Positions 50,297 through 58,510 of a stretch of DNA of 64,000 nt are shown in pieces. Position 1 is the first letter of the stretch. Each line of letters opens with the position of its first letter. The DNA is from Pseudomonas fluorescens (GTDB lineage Bacteria > Pseudomonadota > Gammaproteobacteria > Pseudomonadales > Pseudomonadaceae), in NCBI RefSeq assembly GCF_004683905.1, contig NZ_CP038438.1:3038001-3102000 (forward strand). Direction: 5' to 3'. The position numbers and the translations under genes were made by a program. The notes below the pieces were generated by a model that saw only the letters and a program-made list of their open reading frames with translations, was not told the origin of the DNA and did not search any database.

Positions 50297-51421
50297 ATGA
50301 ACAACAGCCCTTACTTCACCCCCGTCAAACTGGGCCTGCACACCCTGAAGAACCGCATCGTCCTGCCGCCCCTCACCCGCCAGCGCAGCACACAACCGGG
50401 CAATGTCGCCAACGCATTGATGGCCGAGTATTACCAGCAACGCGCCGGCGCCGGTCTGCTGGTCACCGAAGGCACGCAGATCGAGCCTCGCGGTCAGGGC
50501 TACGCCTGGACTCCCGGCATTCACACCCCTGAGCAAATTGCCGGATGGCGCACAGTCACCGAAGCGGTGCATGCACAGGACGGCGTGATATTCGCCCAGC
50601 TTTGGCACGTCGGCCGTGTGTCCCACACCGCGCTGCAGCCTGATGGGGCGGCACCGGTTTCAGCGTCCGCCATCGCCACCGAGCGAGTCAGCGTGTTCAT
50701 CGAAACTGCGCCGGGCGCCGGCGAACTGGTTACGCCATCCGCGCCGCGAGCACTGAGCACCGATGAAGTCCAGGAACTGGTTCAGCTCTATATACAGGCG
50801 GCGCGCAATGCGATGGACGCCGGCTTCGACGGGATCGAACTGCACTGCGCCAATGGCTATCTGGTGAACCAGTTCATTTCTGCCCACAGCAATGTGCGCA
50901 CCGATCAATACGGTGGCTCGCTGCACAATCGCCTGCGCTTTCTGCGCGAAGTGGTGTCGGGTGTCGCCGAGTGCATCGGTAAAGATAAAGTCGGCGTGCG
51001 TTTCGCGCCGCTGTTCACCACCACCGATGAAGCGCGCACCTATCTGGGCATGGTCGAAGAGGACCCGCACACCACTTACATCGAAGCGATCAAAGTGCTT
51101 GAGGATGTGGGCATCGCCTACCTGTCCATCGCCGAAGCGGACTGGGACGACGCGCCCGCGATGCCGCAAACCTTCCGCCGTGCAGTGCGCGATACCTTCA
51201 ATGGCGCGATCATCTACGCCGGGCGTTACAACGCTGAATCCGGTGTGCAATTGCTTGAATCGGGACTGGCGGATCTGGTGGCTTTCGGCCGGCCATTCAT
51301 GGCCAACCCGGACCTGCCGGCGCGCATCGCCAATGACTGGCCGCTCAATCCACTGAATCCCGCGACGGTCTACGGCGGCAATGCCGAAGGCTATGTGGAT
51401 TACCCGACCTACAGCGAATAA
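50297..51421 (+). CDS. Old Yellow Enzyme family alkene reductase, NemA-like
   Basis: A 374-residue FMN ene-reductase: LHTLKNRIVLPPLTRQRS, active-site pair in IELHCANGYLVNQF, then VRTDQYGGSLHNR and FGRPFMANPDL. It reduces N-ethylmaleimide-like and nitro-ester compounds in related enzymes. A TetR-type operator overlaps its promoter. It is a paralogue of the enzyme at 40290, with divergence consistent with different substrates. Confidence 0.92.
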   Translation: MNNSPYFTPVKLGLHTLKNRIVLPPLTRQRSTQPGNVANALMAEYYQQRAGAGLLVTEGTQIEPRGQGYAWTPGIHTPEQIAGWRTVTEAVHAQDGVIFAQLWHVGRVSHTALQPDGAAPVSASAIATERVSVFIETAPGAGELVTPSAPRALSTDEVQELVQLYIQAARNAMDAGFDGIELHCANGYLVNQFISAHSNVRTDQYGGSLHNRLRFLREVVSGVAECIGKDKVGVRFAPLFTTTDEARTYLGMVEEDPHTTYIEAIKVLEDVGIAYLSIAEADWDDAPAMPQTFRRAVRDTFNGAIIYAGRYNAESGVQLLESGLADLVAFGRPFMANPDLPARIANDWPLNPLNPATVYGGNAEGYVDYPTYSE

Positions 51422-51437
51422 TTCCGCGAATTCGCAC

Positions 51438-51470
51438 AGCGCTCCCACTCACCGGGAGCGCTTCCTCTTC
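51438..51470 (+). terminator. Probable terminator after the second Old Yellow Enzyme gene
   Basis: A 9-base perfect stem (AGCGCTCCC facing GGGAGCGCT) with a seven-base loop is followed by a pyrimidine-rich, T-interrupted tail. Confidence 0.6.
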
Positions 51471-51584
51471 TCCCCCGCTATACCCGCAACCTCGCGCGCT
51501 GCGCTGCGAGGTTTTCGCATCTGCACAAAAAAGATTGCCGATTGATTGTCAGGTGGATTTTTTCCGCCTATCTTGAATAAAACC

Positions 51585-51609
51585 TATACAAAGCACTTCT
51601 TTACGTACA
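51585..51609 (+). promoter_or_regulatory. TRTACA-type repeat pair before folE
   Basis: TATACA at 51585-51590 and CGTACA at 51604-51609 lie 54 bases and more before folE. The left unit AACCTATACA matches AACCTGTACA in the next gene's promoter. Such pairs suggest a MerR/LitR-type operator; this is inferred. Confidence 0.4.
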
Positions 51610-51662
51610 ACTCTTCCGCTACGGATTGGCCCCCACGCACAGCACTGCCGCGAGCACCCTGA

Positions 51663-52223
51663 ATGAACCCACTACTAGCCAGCCATTACCGCGAAATCCT
51701 CGTCGGTGTCGGTGAAAATCCCGAACGCGAAGGTCTGCTCGACACACCCAAACGTGCGGCCAAAGCGATGCAGTATCTGTGCAACGGCTACTCGATGAGC
51801 CTGGAAGACGTCACCAACGGTGCCCTGTTCGAATCGCAAAGCGATGAGATGGTCATCGTCAGTGACATCGAGCTCTATTCCTTGTGCGAGCACCATATGC
51901 TGCCTTTCATCGGCAAGGCACACGTGGCGTACATCCCCACCGGCAGGGTGCTGGGACTGTCGAAAGTAGCGCGCGTGGTGGACATGTTCGCCCGCCGTCT
52001 GCAGATCCAGGAAAACCTCACCCGGCAAATCGCCGAGGCGATTCAGCAGATCACCGATGCCTCTGGCGTGGCCGTGGTCATTGAAGCCAGGCACATGTGC
52101 ATGATGATGCGCGGCGTCGAAAAGCAGAATTCGATCATGACCTCTTCGGTGATGCTCGGTGCTTTTCGCGACAGCTCCACGACGCGTCAGGAGTTCCTGC
52201 AATTGATCGGGCGGCGAAGTTGA
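51663..52223 (+). CDS. folE: GTP cyclohydrolase I
   Basis: A 186-residue enzyme converting GTP to 7,8-dihydroneopterin triphosphate, the first step of pterin and folate synthesis. Zinc ligands are visible as Cys75 and His78 ([10 protein letters not shown]) and Cys146 (RHMCMMMRG), with the QNSIMTS end. In pseudomonads a folE copy sits beside photolyase genes and is probably a light- or stress-specific paralogue; a folE elsewhere would serve general folate needs. It heads the cluster running to the photolyase. Confidence 0.95.
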   Translation: MNPLLASHYREILVGVGENPEREGLLDTPKRAAKAMQYLCNGYSMSLEDVTNGALFESQSDEMVIVSDIELYSLCEHHMLPFIGKAHVAYIPTGRVLGLSKVARVVDMFARRLQIQENLTRQIAEAIQQITDASGVAVVIEARHMCMMMRGVEKQNSIMTSSVMLGAFRDSSTTRQEFLQLIGRRS

Positions 52224-52252
52224 TTTCCGACCTTCGACAGGCGCGATAAACC

Positions 52253-52276
52253 TGTACACGATAAATCTACTGTACA
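52253..52276 (+). promoter_or_regulatory. TGTACA-type repeat pair before the DUF3833 gene
   Basis: Two TGTACA units at 52253-52258 and 52271-52276 flank an AT-rich 12-base spacer, 54 bases before the lipoprotein gene. The unit AACCTGTACA echoes the folE promoter. A light-responsive MerR-type (LitR-like) operator is one reading. Confidence 0.45.
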
Positions 52277-52329
52277 AGCACGATATTCCCAACTTCACCC
52301 CCATACCTGTGCACTCAGGGAGAACGGCA

Positions 52330-52872
52330 ATGGCCCGACTTGTGCTCTTACTGGCTCTGGTACTCGGCGTTGCAAGCTGCGGCAGCGTGGATGTCAGCCA
52401 CTATGCCGATCAGCAACCGGCGCTGGATCTGCAACGCTTTTTCAGCAAACCCGTGAAAGCCTGGGGGATGTTTCAGAAGCGCTCCGGGGAAGTGGTCAAG
52501 CGCTTTGAGGTCAACATCGTCAGCCATCGTGAAGGCGACAACCTGATTCTCGATGAGCGCTTCCTGTACAGCGACGGCACGCGCCAACGCCGCGTCTGGA
52601 CCCTGACGCCCGAGGGCCAGGGGCGCTGGAGCGGGCGTGCGGGTGATGTGGTGGGCGTCGCCACAGGTCAGGTCGCCGGTAATGCGCTGCACTGGCGTTA
52701 TCGCCTGAATCTGCCAGTTGATGGCTCGACCTATGAAATGAGCATGGACGACTGGATGTACCAGATGGACGAGGACACGCTGATCAACCGCACCAGCATG
52801 TCCAAGCTCGGTGTTGAAGTCGGCCAGGTGACCTTGTTCTTCCGTCGCCAGGGCTCGGGAGAAAATCAATGA
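52330..52872 (+). CDS. DUF3833 family lipoprotein
   Basis: A 180-residue lipoprotein: signal sequence with lipobox VASCGS (Cys near residue 17), then a beta-rich domain with LDLQRFFSKPVKAWGMFQKRSGEVVKRFEV, the DUF3833 pattern. The mature protein is probably periplasmic. The function is unknown. The start at 52330 follows AGGGAG. It overlaps the next SDR gene by four bases and is a regular member of photolyase-folE clusters. Confidence 0.85.
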   Translation: MARLVLLLALVLGVASCGSVDVSHYADQQPALDLQRFFSKPVKAWGMFQKRSGEVVKRFEVNIVSHREGDNLILDERFLYSDGTRQRRVWTLTPEGQGRWSGRAGDVVGVATGQVAGNALHWRYRLNLPVDGSTYEMSMDDWMYQMDEDTLINRTSMSKLGVEVGQVTLFFRRQGSGENQ

Positions 52873-53579
52873 ACAGCCCGTTCAGCATGGCCTCCCTGGG
52901 CGATGGTTATCGCGCACTGGTGATTGGCGCCAGTGGCGCTATCGGTAGCGCATTTTGCCAGCAGCTCAGTCAGGATCCGCGCTGTGCCGGCGTTCGTGAG
53001 CTGGGGCGCAACACCGTTCCGGCGCTGGATCTGGAGCAACCGGAAACCATCGCCAGCGCAGCCACCGAATTGGCCGCAGAAGCGCCCTATCAGTTGATCG
53101 TGCACGCTGCGGGTCTGCTGCATCGTGAGCGGATCAAGCCAGAAAAGAGCTACAGCGCGATCGAGGCGGATGCGCTGCAAGCCGTGTTTCAAGTCAACAC
53201 GCTGGGACCGGCAATGGTGTTGCGGCATTTTCTGCCGCTGCTCGCTCCCCAAGGGGCGATGGCGATGCTCTCGGCCAAGGTCGGAAGCATCGGCGACAAC
53301 CGTTTGGGCGGCTGGTACGCCTATCGCGCCTCCAAAGCAGCACTGAACATGCTGATCAAGACGGCGGCGATCGAACTGGCGCGCACCCGCCCGCAAAGCC
53401 GCTTGCTGAGTTTGCATCCAGGCACAGTCGTGTCGGGCTTGTCGCAACCTTTTCGCGGCGCTTCCAGCGCGCGTCCGGCAGATGTCGCCGCTGACCAGTT
53501 ACTCAACCTGATTGACCAATTGACCGCGGCCGACAGCGGCCAGTTCTTTGCCTACGATGGACAACGCCTGCCCTGGTAG
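52869..53579 (+). CDS. SDR-family oxidoreductase of the folE-photolyase cluster
   Basis: A 236-residue SDR with cofactor motif IGASGAIG, HAAG in place of NNAG, and catalytic YRASK with preceding Ser. In P. putida-like clusters such an SDR accompanies folE and photolyase. Substrate unknown; a pterin reductase role would fit the neighbouring GTP cyclohydrolase but is only inferred. It is translationally coupled to the DUF3833 gene. Confidence 0.84.
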   Translation: MNSPFSMASLGDGYRALVIGASGAIGSAFCQQLSQDPRCAGVRELGRNTVPALDLEQPETIASAATELAAEAPYQLIVHAAGLLHRERIKPEKSYSAIEADALQAVFQVNTLGPAMVLRHFLPLLAPQGAMAMLSAKVGSIGDNRLGGWYAYRASKAALNMLIKTAAIELARTRPQSRLLSLHPGTVVSGLSQPFRGASSARPADVAADQLLNLIDQLTAADSGQFFAYDGQRLPW

Positions 53580-53593
53580 GCAAGGAGTGAAGC

Positions 53594-53899
53594 ATGAATC
53601 TGCAAACCCTGACCGAACGTGCGGCCAACAGCGAAATACGTGAGCTGGAGCTGCTGTCACTCGAAGGTGGTTTTTATCTGGCCCGCATCCGCCTGGATCA
53701 CGGCCAGTTCACCTTGCTCGACGATGCGGCCAAACCGATGCATCTGCGTTCAATCACCCATCTGCGTGACCTGCTGCAGACTGTGCCGGCATTCCCCTGC
53801 GTGCTGGTGCAGCAATGCGTGCACGATGAAATGTGCGGGCGTGATAGCGGGCCCGTCGAAGAGCTGCGGATTCCGTTTTCGCTGACCACACCGTTATGA
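53594..53899 (+). CDS. DUF6482-type small protein
   Basis: A 101-residue cytoplasmic protein with the pattern ELELLSLEGGFYLARIRLDHGQFTLLDDAAKPMHLRSITHLRDLL, which I recall as the DUF6482 family of pseudomonads. It has a Cys-x-x-Cys-like end (CVHDEMCGRD). Function unknown. It lies 14 bases after the SDR stop and 14 bases before the photolyase start, so it is co-transcribed with them. Confidence 0.72.
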   Translation: MNLQTLTERAANSEIRELELLSLEGGFYLARIRLDHGQFTLLDDAAKPMHLRSITHLRDLLQTVPAFPCVLVQQCVHDEMCGRDSGPVEELRIPFSLTTPL

Positions 53900-53913
53900 A
53901 ACGGATACTGTGA

Positions 53914-55452
53914 ATGAACCAGAACCGTCGGTTGTGCCTGGTACTGGGCGATCAGTTGTCCTTTGATCTGGCTTCAGTGCAGACGCTCGATAGCGAGCGC
54001 GACAGCGTGCTGCTGGTCGAGGTCATGGAAGAAGCCAGCCATGTGCCGCACCACCCGCAAAAGATTGCCCTGATCTTCAGTGCCATGCGCCATTTCGCCC
54101 AGGCCCTGCGAGATCAGGGCGTTCGTGTCGAATACGTGACCCTGGATGATCCGCACAACAGCGGCTCTGTACCGGGGGAATTACGCCGCTGGCAACAGCG
54201 GTTGCAGGTCGAGGAAGTGCACGTCACCGAGTGCGGGGACTGGCGCCTGGAGCAATCGATCAGGGACTGTGGCTTGCCCATCCATTGGCACGCCGATACG
54301 CGTTTTCTGTGCAGTCGCGCCGAGTTCGCCGCCTGGGCCGCCGGCAAAAAGCAGTTGCGAATGGAGTTCTTCTATCGCGAGATGCGCCGCAAGAGTCGCC
54401 TGCTGCTCAATGGCGACGGCACGCCGGTGGGCGGCGCGTGGAATTTCGATGCAGAGAACCGCAAGTCCCTGCCCAAAGGCGTGAAAGCCCCCTACCCGAT
54501 CCGTTTCGGTAATGACGCGATCACCCGCGAAGTGCTGGACCTGGTGAAGGCCCGTTTCAGTCAGCATTACGGTGCACTCGACGACTTCAACTACCCGGTC
54601 ACCCATGCCGACGCGCAGGCGCTGTGGGAGTATTTTCTGGATTATGGTCTGGCGGGTTTCGGCGATTATCAGGACGCCATGGCCAGTGACGAACCGTTTC
54701 TGTTTCACGCGCGCATCAGCGCTGCGCTCAATATTGGCCTGCTGGATTTGCGGCAGTTGTGCAGCGACGTCGAGTCGGCCTATTGGGCCGGCAGGATTGC
54801 CCTGAATGCCGCCGAAGGCTTCATTCGGCAACTGATCGGCTGGCGGGAATATGTGCGCGGCGTGTACTGGCTGAAAATGCCGGACTACGCACTGGGCAAT
54901 GTATTCGGCAACGACCGGCCACTGCCCGAGTTCTACTGGACCGGTGCGACGCAGATGAACTGCATGCGCCAGGCCATCGGCCAGAGTCTGCAGCACGCCT
55001 ACGCGCATCACATCCAGCGGCTGATGGTCACCGGTAATTTTGCCCTGCTCGCCGGCATCGCGCCGAGCCAGATCTGTGAGTGGTATCTGGCGATCTATAT
55101 GGACGCCTTTGACTGGGTCGAGCTGCCCAACACCTTGGGCATGGTCATGCATGCCGATGGCGGTTACCTCGGTTCCAAACCCTATTGCGCCAGTGGCCAA
55201 TACATCAATCGCATGTCCGACTACTGCCGAAGCTGCGCCTACAAGGTCAGCGAAAGTACCGCGGACAATGCCTGCCCGTTTAATGCGTTGTATTGGCATT
55301 TTCTGATGCGCCACGGTGAACAACTGCGCGGCAATCAGCGCATGGCGATGATGTACAAGAACCTCGACCGCATGCCGCCAGCCAGACAGGAGGCGCTGTG
55401 GCAACGCGGGCAGAACCTGTTGGCGCGCCTGGATAACGGCGAATCGATCTGA
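53914..55452 (+). CDS. FeS bacterial cryptochrome/photolyase (PhrB-like, (6-4) type)
   Basis: A 512-residue flavoprotein of the FeS-BCP branch. The four cluster-binding cysteines are at Cys350 (QMNCMRQ), Cys438 and Cys441 (DYCRSCAYKV) and Cys454 (DNACPF), the same positions as in Agrobacterium PhrB. The conserved His365-His366 pair of (6-4) photolyases is in AYAHHIQRLMVTGNF. PhrB carries FAD, a 4Fe-4S cluster and a lumazine antenna; the antenna here is unproven. It would repair UV photoproducts using light. Confidence 0.94.
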   Translation: MNQNRRLCLVLGDQLSFDLASVQTLDSERDSVLLVEVMEEASHVPHHPQKIALIFSAMRHFAQALRDQGVRVEYVTLDDPHNSGSVPGELRRWQQRLQVEEVHVTECGDWRLEQSIRDCGLPIHWHADTRFLCSRAEFAAWAAGKKQLRMEFFYREMRRKSRLLLNGDGTPVGGAWNFDAENRKSLPKGVKAPYPIRFGNDAITREVLDLVKARFSQHYGALDDFNYPVTHADAQALWEYFLDYGLAGFGDYQDAMASDEPFLFHARISAALNIGLLDLRQLCSDVESAYWAGRIALNAAEGFIRQLIGWREYVRGVYWLKMPDYALGNVFGNDRPLPEFYWTGATQMNCMRQAIGQSLQHAYAHHIQRLMVTGNFALLAGIAPSQICEWYLAIYMDAFDWVELPNTLGMVMHADGGYLGSKPYCASGQYINRMSDYCRSCAYKVSESTADNACPFNALYWHFLMRHGEQLRGNQRMAMMYKNLDRMPPARQEALWQRGQNLLARLDNGESI

Positions 55453-55611
55453 AATGAGCGCTCGCTTGCGCGGATGGTGAAACTTAAGCACAGCGCGCCC
55501 GGTCAACGGATGATCGGCGCTCAAGTCCCCTGCGAGCGCGACGTTCACTGCTCGCGTTGTGCCTACGCGCTCTATGAAGCCAGCCCCTGAACATTCAATA
55601 AAGCAGGTCAC

Positions 55612-57801
55612 ATGGATACCCTTGAACACCTTAGTCGCGAAGCGCTTGAGTCAGAGGTAAGGCGATTGCGCGCGGCGCTTCAGAGCACCCTGGTCGACAC
55701 GCAGGACGTTGACCTCGATCGCGACATGGCGGCGCAACTGCAAGCCAGTCGGGATGCGCTCGCCCGCAGCGAGGCTCGCTTCATCACCATTCTGGAAACC
55801 ATCGAATCGGCGTTCGCCATCGTCAAGGTCAAATTCGACGCTGACGATAAACCCGTCGATTACTACTTCGTCGAAGCCAACCCGGCGTTCGAACACCAAT
55901 GCGGGGTCAACCTGCGCGGCAAATGGGTGACCGAGTTCGCGCCCAATCTGGAAAGCTTCTGGTTCGAAACCTACGGCCACGTGGCCAAGACCGGAGAGCC
56001 GGCGAATTTCGAAAATTATGCCAACACCTTCGAACGCTGGTTCGACGTGCGCGCGGTGCGTGTTGGCGATCCTGCCGACCGGCAGATCGCGATCCTGTTC
56101 AACGACGTCACCCAGCGGCGCGACGCCGAAGAGCGTTTGCGTGCCAGTGAAGCGCTGGCGCGGGAGAACGTCGAGCGTGTGCAACTGGCGCTCGCCGCCG
56201 GTGCGATCATTGGCACCTGGCACTGGGACCTGCTCACCGACCGCTTTGCCGTGGACGAAGCGTTCGCCCGGGTGTTTGATCTCGACCCGGCGCTGGGCCG
56301 CGAAGGGCTCAGCCTCGAACAAGTCATGGTGACCGTGCATCCCGAAGACCAGGATGGACTGACCACCGCGATCAACGAAGCCATCGGCCGTGGTGGCGCC
56401 TACTCCCACCAGTACCGTGTGCGCCGCACAGACGGCAAATATCAGTGGATCGAGGCCAACGGCCGTGTTGAGTGTGCCGATGATGGAACGCCGCTGCGCT
56501 TTCCCGGCGTGCTGATCGATGTCGAGGAACGGCGCAATGTCGAAGCGGAGCGCGACCGCGCCATCGCCGCGTTGCGCGCGCTCAACGATACGCTGGAGCA
56601 GCGCGTGTCATCGCGCACCGCAGAGTTGATGCAGGCCGAAGAGAAACTGCGTCAGTCACAGAAAATGGAAGCCGTCGGCCAACTGACCGGGGGCCTGGCG
56701 CATGACTTCAACAATTTGCTGGCCGGCATTTCCGGCGCGCTGGAGTTGATGGGCGCGCGCATCAGCCAGGGCCGGCTGAATGAGGTCGACAAATACATGG
56801 TGACCGCCCAGGGCGCGGTCAAGCGCGCCGCCGCCCTGACCCACCGTCTGCTGGCGTTTTCCAGACGCCAGACCCTCGATCCGCGGCCGACCGATGTCAA
56901 CACGCTGATGACCGGCATGACCGAGCTGATCCAGCGTACGGTCGGCCCCAGCATCGTTCTGGAAACCCGCGCCGCGCCGGGGCTCTGGCCAACGCTGGTG
57001 GATGCCAGCCAGTTGGAGAACGCCCTGCTCAACCTGTGCATCAACGCGCGCGATGCGATGCCCGATGGCGGGCGCATCACCATCGAAACGGCCAACCGTG
57101 CGCTGGACTGCGAGACGGCGCGCACCCTGGACATGCCCGAGGGCGAATACCTGTGCCTGTGCGTGACCGATACCGGCACCGGCATGACCGCCGATGTCAT
57201 CGCCAAGGCCTTCGACCCGTTCTTCACCACCAAACCGCTGGGCCAGGGCACCGGGTTGGGACTGTCGATGATCTACGGTTTCGCCAAGCAGTCCGGTGGC
57301 CAGGTGCGCGTGCATTCGCAGGTCGGCCAGGGCACCGAGATGTGCATTTATCTGCCGCGCTACCATGGCGAGCCTCTGCCGAATCAGGATCACAAGGACA
57401 ACGCGCCGGCAGCCTTGCCCAAGTCTGGCGAGACAATTCTGGTGGTGGACGACGAGCCTACGGTGCGTGCGCTGCTGACAGACGTGCTCGGCGATCTCGG
57501 CTACACCTTGATAGAGGCCGCTGACAGTGTGGTCGGGCTGAAGATGTTGCGCTCGGACATACACATCGACTTGCTGATCACCGACGTCGGCTTGCCGGGT
57601 GGCATGAACGGTCGGCAACTGGCCGATGCCGGCCGGGAAATCCGCCAGAATCTGAAGACCCTGTTCATTACCGGGTACGCAGAAAACGCGGTGATTGGTG
57701 CCGGTCAATTGGGCCCGGACATGCAGGTGCTGACCAAGCCGTTTGCCGTCGACACGCTGGTGGCGCGGGTCAGCGACCTGATGGCGATGAAATCCGAATG
57801 A
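55612..57801 (+). CDS. Cytoplasmic PAS-domain hybrid histidine kinase
   Basis: A 729-residue kinase without membrane helices. Coiled N-terminus; PAS domain about 55-170; second PAS about 190-310 (WHWDLLTDRFAVDEAF...DGKYQWIEANGR); coiled coil; HisKA with His364 (GGLAHDFNNLLAGISG); ATPase domain with NLCINARDAMPDGG and GTGLGLSM; receiver domain at the C-terminus with phospho-acceptor near Asp658 (LLITDVGLPGGMNG). The PAS domains lack a LOV cysteine motif, so light sensing by flavin adduct is unlikely. The output partner is not in view. Confidence 0.9.
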   Translation: MDTLEHLSREALESEVRRLRAALQSTLVDTQDVDLDRDMAAQLQASRDALARSEARFITILETIESAFAIVKVKFDADDKPVDYYFVEANPAFEHQCGVNLRGKWVTEFAPNLESFWFETYGHVAKTGEPANFENYANTFERWFDVRAVRVGDPADRQIAILFNDVTQRRDAEERLRASEALARENVERVQLALAAGAIIGTWHWDLLTDRFAVDEAFARVFDLDPALGREGLSLEQVMVTVHPEDQDGLTTAINEAIGRGGAYSHQYRVRRTDGKYQWIEANGRVECADDGTPLRFPGVLIDVEERRNVEAERDRAIAALRALNDTLEQRVSSRTAELMQAEEKLRQSQKMEAVGQLTGGLAHDFNNLLAGISGALELMGARISQGRLNEVDKYMVTAQGAVKRAAALTHRLLAFSRRQTLDPRPTDVNTLMTGMTELIQRTVGPSIVLETRAAPGLWPTLVDASQLENALLNLCINARDAMPDGGRITIETANRALDCETARTLDMPEGEYLCLCVTDTGTGMTADVIAKAFDPFFTTKPLGQGTGLGLSMIYGFAKQSGGQVRVHSQVGQGTEMCIYLPRYHGEPLPNQDHKDNAPAALPKSGETILVVDDEPTVRALLTDVLGDLGYTLIEAADSVVGLKMLRSDIHIDLLITDVGLPGGMNGRQLADAGREIRQNLKTLFITGYAENAVIGAGQLGPDMQVLTKPFAVDTLVARVSDLMAMKSE

Positions 57802-57857
57802 GCGACCGTTGCGGCGCTGTAATCCCAGAGAGAGTGGCTGCGGCCAAGGAGTGAAAA

Positions 57858-58304
57858 ATGGTGACGTTTCTGATTTTTCTGATCGCGTGCGGCGCTGCGG
57901 CGACTACCGGGGTGATTTTCAAGCCCGGGCCATGGTACGAAGGGCTCAATAAACCCGGATTTACTCCACCCAATTGGGCGTTTCCGGTGGCCTGGACAAT
58001 AATCTATCTATTGCTGGCCTGGGCCGGTTATCGCTTGAGCCTGATTCCTGGCAGTCAGACAGTACTGGCGCTATGGGCCGCGCAGATTGCCTTGAACACG
58101 TTGTGGACGCCGGTGTTCTTCGGCGCGCATCAGGTGGCCGCCGCCATGGTGATTCTGCTGCTGTTGTGGCTGGTGGTCGCGGTGATGGTGTTTATGGCGT
58201 TGCGCCTGGATTTGATCACCGGGTTGATCCTGTTTCCTTATCTGGCCTGGTTGTGTGTGGCGGCGGCGTTGAATTTCTCGATTCTGCGCAATAACCGTGG
58301 TTGA
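57858..58304 (+). CDS. TspO/MBR-family membrane protein
   Basis: A 148-residue five-helix membrane protein with the tryptophan-rich TspO blocks: WYEGLNKPGFTPPNWAFPVAWTIIYLLLAWAG and NTLWTPVFFG. TspO binds porphyrins and related ligands and is tied to oxygen- or light-linked stress in some bacteria. The ATG follows GGAG. It sits between the hybrid kinase and gcd with no sure operon link. Confidence 0.92.
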   Translation: MVTFLIFLIACGAAATTGVIFKPGPWYEGLNKPGFTPPNWAFPVAWTIIYLLLAWAGYRLSLIPGSQTVLALWAAQIALNTLWTPVFFGAHQVAAAMVILLLLWLVVAVMVFMALRLDLITGLILFPYLAWLCVAAALNFSILRNNRG

Positions 58305-58457
58305 TGACGGCAGCTGTCATAACTCCCATTTTTTCTGACAAAAAGGTGGTTTTTCAGGCATTCAAAATATCTTTCCAGGCCCTTGAAAGCGCAGGTCCCC
58401 GCTCAGGACGGGGATTTCGCAATGAACAACAGTTCATTACTGAATTAGTGATTTAAC

Positions 58458-58481
58458 TAGGTAGTTACCTATCTATATAAT
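58458..58481 (+). promoter_or_regulatory. Promoter with embedded palindrome before gcd
   Basis: TAGGTA-GT-TACCTA (58458-58471) is a perfect palindrome just upstream of a -10-like TATAAT (58476-58481), with a weak -35 TTTAAC at 58452-58457 spaced 18 bases. A regulator bound here would sit inside the promoter spacer, as repressors often do. It is 40 bases before the gcd start. Confidence 0.5.
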
Positions 58482-58510
58482 GCACGCCTCATTTCAACGG
58501 GACATTCAAC

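Noticed and set aside
55474..55590. A 38-codon open frame with four cysteines before the hybrid kinase.
   Set aside because: It has no ribosome site and no family resemblance that I can name; chance in GC-rich DNA is as likely.
55612..57801. Possible LOV photoreceptor domain in the hybrid kinase because of the nearby photolyase.
   Set aside because: Neither PAS domain has the Asn-Cys-Arg-Phe-Leu type motif needed for a flavin-cysteine adduct.
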